NCBI RefSeq assembly: GCF_032854445.1
Contig: NC_088300.1
Span: 61,786,984-61,850,983 of the forward strand
Direction of reading: 5' to 3'
DNA length: 64,000 nt
Source: Liolophura sinensis
Lineage: Eukaryota > Mollusca > Polyplacophora > Chitonida > Chitonidae
Below are positions 35,047-46,500 of the stretch, piece after piece (the first letter of the stretch is position 1; each line of letters opens with the position of its first letter). The translations under genes and the position numbers were made by a program. Below the pieces are notes generated by a model. It saw only the letters and a program-made list of their open reading frames with translations. It did not search any database and had not been told where the DNA came from.

Positions 35047-38000
35047 GTGAGTTCACTTTGTTAATGCCAGCGTTAGAAATTGTCTACACAGGGGACCTGC
35101 AGCTTCCCCCGCCAACAATTCGTAGCGGCCTTGGTGACAATAAGCTACCCGCTATGATAGGGGTGCAGGTTGTCACGATTTTCAATGTGCTGGTGACATT
35201 GCCATTGGCATTGATTTCTGAAGATGGACACTGTATTCTGTTGAAAATGGTTGTTATGAAGGCTATTACGTGGCGTTGTCCTTGGGATTTTCTGGAGTTA
35301 TTATCTAGCCTCTTGGAAACACGTGGACCAGAGGGCTCCCTTTTGTTTGATGCCACAGTGATGAAAGATTAGGCTTTTTAGCTAGTGTATAATGGGCCCA
35401 GATGCATAAATTCAAGGTTAAGCTTTTATCAGCTCCCTGCTTTTTATGTATGGTATGTAAATGTACATACTCTGAAAGGTTAAGCTTTTTTGGCTCCTGT
35501 ATAATGGACAATCATTTATTGAATCATTAAGCTTTTCTTTCATCCGATATACAGTGTTAGAAAGTTTTTTTTTTGCTCGTGTTTAAGGGCTCATGGATGG
35601 TGTGTAGATCTACATAAGGGCTACTGATGGAGGGTTGAACTTTTTATTCGTTTTAGTTTTATTGGCCTTGTGAATGTAAATAATTACCAGTTATATGAAA
35701 TTCACTTTGTTTTCTGTAGTACACAGAAAGCCTCTATGCAGAGCTACAATTTCTTTTCACGGTTCTGTATTTTTCTGTACCACTGCCTACAATTACGTCT
35801 TTTACTTCCTGAACGACTTGCCACTGGTCAGCGATCTTTTATTCTTACCAAGTCATATTTATGCAAATGATAATTTTGTCCCTGTTGGTTTAATGGCAAG
35901 GTTTTGGCACTCTAATTAGAGAACAATATCTGCACGAGTGCCATTTTACTTTATTTTAACGTATCAATCCACTTGAAGATCATGCAGGTTTACGAACTGC
36001 TCAATCGGGTGAGCTTTCGGTGTTTTGAGAATGCGTTATATTTCAGTCTAACCTAAATCGTCACATCTGACTATAGTTTCAGATCGCGGTGAGCCAACCA
36101 GAGGCCAGAACAGACAACAGACATGCCGAGTTGTTGGTTCAGAGGGCACTAGAAAAGTACAGACAGGAGGAAGCCATGCTCGGAAGACGCCTGAATTCAA
36201 GTAAATTTCTTCGGACCTAATGAACAGTTGATAAAATAGTATCTACATAATATAGCAAGAAAAGATAAGGTCACATGTTTTATAACACAGGAGACACTTG
36301 ACAAATTCCCGGGGGGCAAAAGTACTTTTGCAAAAGTTTTCTTCCATCGCAAGGCGGTTCAATTCAAACGCCCTTGTAAGCATCTCGTTCGATTTTAAAT
36401 GCCGAGATTTAGTATTCTCATTTTCTTTCAGATATAGATCGACAGATTTCAGAGTTCAAGACCCTAACTCCAGCCGTGATGCCTGCCAATACAGCTCCTC
36501 TGTCCTCCCCAAAAACAATACGTAACTCGCGGATCATCAACAGGATTATGGACTTTAAGCGGTAAGGATGAACCCATTGCACCGCAGAAAGTGTAAACCG
36601 CTGGCTCTCTCTACAAGTCACTCCTCGTATAAGAGAAAAGTGATCTCTTGACATAACCCAAACCCTGCTTATTATCGCCTTGTATTAGCCTTCAAGTCTG
36701 CTTATAGTACTACAATCATTAGCCTTCAAGCCTTATAATACTCCAACCATTATCCTCCAAGCCTGCTTTAGCATTCACGCCTATTTGTATTACCTGAAAT
36801 ATTAGTCTCAAAGCCTGCTCGCAATACCTGTTTAGCCTCCCTCCCTCCCTTCCTCAAAGCCTGCTCGCAATAGCTCTTTAGCCTTCCTTCCTCCCTCAAA
36901 GCCTGCTCGCAGTCCCTCTTTAGCCTCCCTTCCTCCCTTCCTCCCTCAAAGCCAGATCGCAATCCCTCCTTTAGCCTCCCTCCCTTCCTCCCTCAAAGCC
37001 AGATCGCAATCCCTCTTTAGCCTCCCTCCCTCCCTCCCTCAAAGCGTGATTGTAATACACCAAATCATTAACCTTCAAGCCTAGTTTGTAGTACCCCAAC
37101 TGTAATCTCTTTAGCCTCCCTTCCTCCCTCAAAGCCTGGTCGCAGTCCCTCTTTAGCCTCCCTTCCTCCCTCAAAGCCAGATCACAATCCCTCTTTAGCC
37201 TCCCTCCCTCCCTCAAAGCGTGATTGTAATACACCAAATCATTAACCTTCACGCCTCCTTCTAGTACCTGAAACCGCCTCCACGCCTCCTTGCAGTACCC
37301 CAACTTTAGCCTTCACGCCTCCTTGTAGTACCTGAAACCGCCTCCACGCCTCCTTGTAGTACCCCAACTTTAGTCTTCATGCCTCCTTGTATCACCCGAA
37401 ACGGGGCCTCCGTGGCTCAGTTGGTTAGCGCGCTAGCGCAGCGTAATGACCCAGGAGTCTCTCACCAATGCGGTCGCTGTGAGTTCAAGTCCAGCTCATG
37501 CTGGCTTCCTCTCCGGCCGTAAGTGGGAAGGTCTTGCAGAAACCTGCGGATGGTCGTGGGTTTCCCCCGGGCTCTGCCCGGTTTCCTCCCACCATAATGC
37601 TGGCCGCCGTCGTATAAGTGAAATATTCTTGAGTACGGCGTAAAACACCAATCAAATAAATAAATAAATGGTAGTAATACCCCAATCATTACCTTCAAAT
37701 CTGCTTGTAATAGCATTAAAATCTGCTTGTAGTACCCCAACATAAGAGTTCAAAATTTTAAATTCTGCCGTATTCATTTCTCCCAACAGCAACTCCAACA
37801 CCACCCAATCAATAGAAGACTGCCTCCGCACACAGACAGCCGTTTTAAACAATGTACAGTGTCCTTTTCTGTCGGTCACTTGTGGAGTAACGCCCGGGCC
37901 GTACCGTAGCTATGATGGCCGATGCAACAACCGTTTGAAGCCGATGTGGGGTGCAGCTTACACGCCGTTAGTTCGCCAGTTGGAGGCTGTGTACGAGTCG

Positions 38001-41000
38001 GGTAAGACAACAGCACTGCATATTTAAAGCAAAGACCTCTAAAATGAAGTATATATCGGATGAAAAAGCATTTAAAAACTGTCCATGAATGTGAAACTGT
38101 CCTTATGTGAAGTCACTGGTCCCCAAAAATCAGTATTCGTGGTAATTCGAAAGCGCGTATATGTAAAGGTAAACCGGTTCAATCAATGTTTGTAATAAGC
38201 TTAACCTCTATATTTAAAGATGCCATTTAAGTAATTAAGTTACATTAAATCTCTCCTTTGGAACCTTGATACCTTTATTCGGACACCGACCCACGGATAT
38301 TCAGAGCGTAAAACCAGCTACAATGAGTGTGCATTTTGTCTGTATTTTGAAAAAGTAGTTTCCGCCTACTGGTTAACAAAGATGTCGTACATGTACGATA
38401 ATCGCATATAAACGACTATAGTAATTTTGACGTTTAAAATATCGTGCGACAAATGCTTCATAAAAAAAACCTCTTACGCCACTTTGTGAAACCGGGCCCT
38501 GGCTCATACTGGCTAACTCTCCGGCTGTACATGGGAAGGTCTGCCTGCAGCCTGCAGATGGTTGTGGATTTTCCCGGAGCTCTGCTCGGTTTCTTCCGAT
38601 CATAATGCTGGCCGCCGTCGTATCAGTGACATATTCTTGAGTACGGTGTAAAACACCAAAGATGATGGCCAAAAGAAACTTCAAAAACCCCCGAGTTAAA
38701 TTTAACCAGCCTTGTCAGCAAATTGATTCCAAATTATTGTAGGAAGCATATTCCCATGTGCGACAAGCGTCATATACGCCCACACGAATTTGTTTTGAGA
38801 CAATGAAGTTGAAAAATCACGTAAACCATGTATGGCCGCAACTGCACATGTAATAAATGTTTACAAACGTTACAGTGTGCTGGTCTTGGACACTGACTAA
38901 AAACCACCAAAGTAATGCCTCGATTGACTCCAGAACAACGCGAGAGAGCCCTGGGTATGGTATCCACGGGAGCCACCCATGCCTACATTGTAAGGATCTT
39001 CGGCTGCTCTCGTGTAACTGTGTCAAACTTGATGCAACGTTGCAGACAGATAGGGCAGACATCGGACAGGCCAAGAACAGGCAGGCTTAGGGTAACTACG
39101 CCCAGATAAGACGGGTACATGTGCACCTTACACCTGAAGAACCGCTTTCTGACAATGACGTCATCGTCAATCAATGCCTTAGGTCACCGTGTCCAGGAGA
39201 CTCGTGGCTGACGGAATTTGGGCCTATCCATTCAGACCATTCAGAGGGCAGTTGTTGGCAGCCGAACATCGTCGCCAGAGGTTGCGATGGGCTCGAACCG
39301 TACGCCGTTGGCAGCTACGTTATTGGCAAGGTGTTGTTTTCACGGATGAAAGCCGCTTCTGTCTGTTCCGATTTGAATGGCAGACAGCGAGTTTACCATC
39401 GTAGAGGCGAACGAACGGCTGCATTATGCGTCCAGGTGGTACCGTTTGGTAGCGATAGCGTGATGGTGTGGGGTAGGATTTATGGAGAGGAACGGGCACC
39501 ACTGGTCATCATCTAAGGGAACCTCACAGCTCAACGTTACGTGGATGAAATTCTACGTCCTGTTGTCCTGCAATTCCTTCAACAGCAGCCACGTGGTGTC
39601 CTGTACCAGCATGACAACGCCAGACCCCATACAGCTCGAGCTGTGCAGAACTTCCTGGACGCCAACGTCTTGCCATGGCCTGCACATTCCCGTAGAACAC
39701 CTTTGGGATATCATGGGTCGTCGAGTAAGGCAACGGCCACACCTTGCAGCCAAACAAGAACCGGCGTTCGCTCTCCAAGATGAGAAGCAACGAAATCCCA
39801 CGTCATCTCATCAGACTGAATTTTTCTACGCGTCTGAGTTTTTGCATGCATTGAAGCAAGGTGTGGCCACACGCGATATTGATTGCTTTTGATATTCACT
39901 GATTTTAAAAATAATCAACTTTTTGTATACTCTGCCCATTGTTAACCAAGATGGAATGGCTATTTTTCTACCCCTGCTCTGTTTGTTCACTTGTAAAATG
40001 ATTTGAGGGCTGCTTTGTCCGTTCTTATTCAAGACTTTCAATAACTAAAGTCATTTGTCTTTTCAATATATTAAACTTCAGTCAGCCTGTTTTTTGCTTT
40101 GGCAAAATAAATTTGATTTGAACTCTTCGTAAAGTTTATTTTGGCCGTCAGTTTATATTGGTCATTTTCAATTACTTTGCACCATAGCCATAACCGCTGT
40201 ATCACCCTATAGCTTCGCTAAATTGTCACGAGGTGTACTTTGCAGGTTACGAGTGAACATAGGCAACTATCACTCTATCATTGCTGTTCTTGTGGTACTT
40301 TTATATTATTGTCATGGCCAGTTGAACAGAACGTTACACTCAAATCACCCCAAATCTGCGCTGCTTTAACAGAGGATGTGAAGGACGGCTTTGCTCGACG
40401 TGATCTTCCCCGCCGACATGGTGTGGACGGAAATCCACTGCCCAGCGCCCGGCTCATCAGCAATGTCGTCCATGTGAATAGCGAAGCCCCATTGGGCACC
40501 ACTGTGACGTCAATATATACTACGTTTGGCCAATCCTTATCCCATGACATCTCGGACACTCCATTGGAACACGGTGGGTTTTTTTCAGAATTTTTGGTAT
40601 TTCACACCTTTAAAGGGAAAGAAAACACTGACCGGAAATAAGTCCGAAAAAAGACCATTCAAACACTGTCGAGAAATATTGTTCGATTTATTTCTTTAAT
40701 TTTTTTTTGTCAACCTGGTGAAATGAATTTCAAACTTTGGATTCCAAAATAACCTTTTCTGATCATACTAGAACTGGGGTGACGCCACCTTTGGTTTTAG
40801 ACAACTTGACACACATAGCCTTAGATTCCTCCGTCCAAAACGTATAGATCTATGAAAACTATTTTAAGCCAAAAAATATGGATGTTAAGCCATTGATACG
40901 AGAATATGGTACTAAGAGGACACCAGAGCTAGGTTGCGAAAAATTATAACAACACTGGATCCCTTATTAATTGGTGTTTGCTCTTTCAGGTTTTGATGGT

Positions 41001-43480
41001 TCTAAGTTGGCATGTTGTAACCAAGAAACCGCTACGTAAGTATTCCTCAGGTCTCTGTATATACTAGGTTCTTCTCTTACAACTTTTTGAATAGGTTTTT
41101 TGCCTTTCTTGTATTAGACAGCATGACTGATAAGTGCTGATTTAGTTTAAGAAGCAATAAAAAGTATCTTTTTAGAGCTTGTCCAAATTATTGGCTGGAT
41201 ACTCATACACGTCCTGCCGTCACAAATAATAGCTCTAAAAATACCGCGTCCCAACGCTCGAAATAAAGTTAAGGAAAGATTTGTCAGTATTCTAGACTAG
41301 AGGGAAAAAAAACACTTGTAAACCGTGGCTACACAACCTTGGAATGTCTTATTCGTGTAGAACAGGCCTCTATTTCAATATTTTTGGATTATATTGATTT
41401 CAACGTTTTTATTCTAAAAGACTTGGCACAAAGTTACTTTCTCAAAAGAATCATTTGTTGTAACAGAATTTCATGCTGGAGTTCAACAAACGGGTTACAA
41501 AATCAGCTTAGTTATTATGTAATTCATTTTCATACAGGTTCTCTAGAATCTGAATAGATAATGCTAAAATTCCACAATCTTGAAGTTGTATTACACATAA
41601 CCTCTGAGTTAATGATGTAAATTCAATTCTGATGCAAAAAAAGTGATAGCACTGCAGTCGCACTGAGCCAGCGCCTTGTGCACTGCGCCAGCGAAATGGT
41701 TATGCATACTTGTGCTTCCTCTTTCCAGAGACCGTTGCTTTAACATTGAAATCCCAGAGGGCGATTTCTTTCGCACCTATAACAGAAGCTGCATGGGGTT
41801 TATACGATCTGTTGAAGCCACAGATTCGGCTTGCCAAACCGGTTTGTAAAGAATAAAGTTATATCCAGGCACATGTTTATTTTGTAGTTAAGTTATTTGA
41901 TGTTAAGTGGAAACCTCGTAACCATTTCATTAAACGGAAGATACAATAAATTTCCCATTATTTGGGGATAAAACAGACCTAAACGTCCACAGGCATTGTT
42001 TAGGTGGGCTTGGTAACTGTATTAATCTTTTAATCTGTAATTCTTATGAGGCCCATGGAATACGCCATATAGAGAAACCATAAATCACCCATACCTCACA
42101 CTTGTATGTATGAAAGGTAAAACCGGGTTCGGGTGGACGTCAACACAAACCCCTGTTTCATGGGGTATAGAAATGGTTAAAATTGATAGCATGCATAAAG
42201 GTATGCTTATTTAAATATAACTTTTTTCCTTTAAACACAGTAATTAAGCCTAAAATACGAAGCGTGTTACACTGTAGATGAAAATGTCTCTTGATCAGTT
42301 GGATGTATCAGGTGGATAGGAAATGTCTGGAAAACTTCCACTGAACGAGACGTTCGTGTGTTGTGCTAGTAGGGCGGAGAGATCAGCTTAACATTGCTTC
42401 AGCCTTCGTAGACTTGACTCAGGTGTATGGTCACACAACAGAGCATGCGGAAATGCTGAAAGGACAAAAACGGTAAGGTCTCTGAGAACATTCACTGAGC
42501 CCAGTTCCACAAAGATGTCGCACAATATACGATAATTGATGGTATAGGACAATAGTACGATAATTGTGACGTACAAAATATCGCACGACAAATGTACGCC
42601 GCTTTGTGAAACTGAACCTTGGCTTCTAAGTTTTCACGCATTTGTAACGGGAGGCAGCTAAAGTTATCTTCCTTGGCGTACCCTGGTTTCATAAGTTAGG
42701 ACCCCTGGTGACGCGAATCAGCCAGAATATGAGACTGACGGCTCTCCAAAATCTGGAACTCAAACTGAAATTAGAACCAAAATTGAAATTTATTAAATTA
42801 AGACAAAGGATAGGAGCATAAACTCCAAACACACGGCAGCGTACGCTGAAAGAATCGTAACATTCCCATTTGCATGTCAATCCTTTTGTGAATTTTACCC
42901 TGGGAGGCGAGGGTGATAATTCTGCTATGTGTTAACTGGCAGTTTGAGGGCGTCTCTGACCATTTCGCTCGCGTAAGCGTGGTAACGTCTCACGGCACGT
43001 GTTTACAGGCAACAACTATCTTAGTTCATGCACATTCTCTATAGCTGGCAGCCCACTGTCACTGTTACAACTCAGTGCTCAATGTTCACAAACAAATCAA
43101 GGATACTTCAGCTTCTGAAGTTCAAGCCATTCCACTTGCCTTAGTTATACATTTCTAATCACAATACTTAGCCAACAAAATCTATGTAAACAACTACTGA
43201 AAAGGGAAACTAATTAAAGAAGCACAGGATTTAACGATCGGAAATAACCCTTCCACAACATGTTACCTTGTTACCTTATCGTTCTTTTTACGCAGTTCTG
43301 TTTTGTTTTAGGTCAGCTTTTAATTTCCTTTCCAAACAACCTACCTTACCAGATGCATCCTAACAACAAGGCTTCAGAAAGGAGTCAACATTCCTCCTGT
43401 CAGGTAGGTTTTTGTCCGGCTACTGGGGGTACCGTAGATGCTCTTGATCATTCGCATTTTTCGTATATATATAAGTTGCA

Positions 43481-43560
<80 letters not shown>

Positions 43561-46500
43561 GTACGTACGTACATACGTTTTGTTTACACACGTACGGTCT
43601 TATAGCTTTGAAGCGGGCCTCGCTGATAGTCGTGCAATACCCCACTCTACAGCTGTAGGTCTGCATGACCGATCAATTCTCTCGTTCAAATCAAGTCGGA
43701 GCTTCAATGCAACTATCTGGCCGTTGACCAATGAGATCGCGTATTTGAATCCAACTTTTACTGCATCAGCTTGGGTTGTAATTCAAGATCGAGGTATGTC
43801 CAGTAACTAGCGAATGTCCTGTGGATTACTACAGGCGTTCTGTATTCCGCTTCTTCTAAACCTGACCACCCTCATAGAAGTGAAACATTCATGAATACGG
43901 CGTTAAGGGAGAATCAAACGTGCAGGCGTTGGAACAATGGACCCAGGAGCCTTTAACCAATGCGATCGCTGTGTTCAAGTCCAGCTCTGGCTGGTTTCTT
44001 CCTCGGGTCTGCCCATCAACCTGCAGGTTATTGTGGGTTTCCACCGGGCTCTGACCGGCTACCTCCCACCATAAACGCTCGTCGCCGTCGTATAAGTGAA
44101 ATATTTTTTAGTACTGCGTAAAACACCAATCAATAAATAACAAATTAAGCCAGCGTTGATTTGACTGGGTTTGCTTTGAATAAGAAAGGAGTAGCTAGAG
44201 AAGGCGGTTGCGTCCACTGATTGGTCGGTTTTCCTCCACCCAAAGTGATGGCCATAATTTAGGTGAAAATACACTGTATTACTCTGAAAGGCCACTTTAA
44301 TCATTTTGGGGGGAAATATAGTTTTTTAAACCTTGTCTGTTACATCGCAGGTGATGAAAAGACTGGGGAATTTCCCGGTCTGACTGGAATTAATACATTA
44401 CTGCTCAGGGAACATAACCGTATTGCCACCAATCTTATCAGCCTGAGAAGAAATGTTTGGAAAGGAGAAGCTATGCCGATTCTCCGGAGGAAATCTATCA
44501 GACAGCTCGTAGAATCCTGATCTCCAGCATTCAGCACATCACCTACAGCGAATACTTACCGCTAACGATTGGCTTACAGCATATGGCTAGGTATGACCTT
44601 CACCCACGGAAATTTGACTATTATCACGGTTACGACCATACTATCGACCCGTCCATCTCTAATGTTTTCTCCACGGCGGCCATGCGATTCGTCATAGCAT
44701 GATCCGCAACAACTACAGCCTTCTAAACGAACACTACCGGAAGTCCGAAGTAAGCCTTCGCCTGAAAAAAATTTACTGGAAAAGCAATTTCTATATAAAG
44801 CATGAAGACGGTTTGCTGAGAGGTGTCTTGGTTGACGACAGTGAAATGTGTGATCGTCATATGGGTACTGATGTACGAAATCACTTGTTTGAGACGCGGT
44901 CGGGTGATGGTCTAGACCTGGCGGCTCTAAACATCCAGAGGGGACGAGATCATGGCCTACCTTCATACAATGACTACAGAAGAATGCTCTCTCTGACACC
45001 GGCAAAGGAGTGGAGTGTTAATCCTGACCGGGGCTTTCAGCACATGACACCGGAAGTGGTCAGTAAGCTACAAGATGTTTACAGGTAAATGGATATAATT
45101 TCCTGTTTGAAGTAACAAGGGCCTAAGCTGTGTTCTCTGTTCATTCCTGACCTTGCGGAGATCTGTGGGCAAACTGGTAACGTAGTATTCCTCTATTATG
45201 AAGAGAACGATGATAATTCCAGCTTGGACTAAACTCGCCATTGTGTAGGAAATGGTACCTCATCGCATTCCACTTTTCTCAAGTGATTTGTTTAAGGTTT
45301 GTGGTGATTCGGAACTTTTTACATGGTAAAGTGAAGGTATCTTACCGTGAATTGGGCTATACGGATGAATAAAAATGTCAGTTGTTCAATTATTACCATG
45401 CACAAAAACGAATTTCTTGCTGTATATTTTAGATGAATGTCACTCTCGACAGATACCTGGAGTGGGGCAGTGGTTGAAAAGAAATCCAGTTTTAATCTGG
45501 GATTTTACGATCCGATGCATGGGAAACGCAATGTTAGGTGTTGTCACTTCGTCTCGCACTCCATGTTCATATTGTTAAAATTCAAACACTGGGTACAACA
45601 GATACAATTCCCTTATTGGGTTTTAGAAACTGCTCGTGCTAAATTGATTAAAAAATTGATGAATTTTGACGGCGGCGTTTCCGATTTTTTCAATTTGCCT
45701 GATTCTGCAAACATTGAACTGCTGTATTTCGGTTATGCAACATCACAAAAAGGTATGCTTTTTTAGCTTCATGTGGTGTACTTTATCATGCTTACTTGCC
45801 TTCAGTAAGTCTTCTCAGTGAAGCAGAAGTAGAAGAAAGATGAAACAAGGAGACACATTACACGTACATGTACTCTAGGGACTTCTTTGTCGTCATATGA
45901 CTGAAAAATTCACTCACTCACTCGTAACCATGTATTTTCGTGAGGTTTCATGCATGTTCTCTTGACGTTTCATGCATGTTCTCTTGACGTTTCGTGCATG
46001 TTCTCGTACCCCGTGTAGCCTATTAACCTTTGTTTGCATAATAAAATATATTCTACATTTCTCCAGTTCCCCTGAAGATGTGGACGTTTGGACGGGAGGA
46101 TTGTCCGAAACGCCGCTAGAGGGCGCTCAGGTTGGACCACTGTTCGCCGATATCATCGCACTTCAATTTCAGAAACTTCGTAAAGGGGATTACTACTGGT
46201 ATGAAAACACAGTGAACGGCCTGACGAAAGGTAGGTTTGACTAATCAGTTTACGCCCCTTGGACTGCTAAATTGGAATTCATTCTTTTCTACGTTAGTCC
46301 ATATACGAATTGGCTGAAAGTCGTGGAAATCTGTTGCCGTGGCTTGAAGGGGAAATTGCATGGTGGTTAACTGTATACATGTACATATAGATATACACAA
46401 AGCAGTAACTTCTGTAGGTAACTTTTCAGTCCAGCTGTCCATGGTATGGCTGCTGTATTACCAGCCGCTGCTAATGAACCCGTGACCCAATGACCCGATC

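Noticed and set aside
36768-37303. Repetitive Arg/Glu/Gly-rich minus-strand frames
   Set aside because: Translation of the C/T-rich minisatellite in a peroxidase intron.
39121-39892. Separate host genes suggested by several frames
   Set aside because: All are pieces of one frameshifted Tc1-like transposase.
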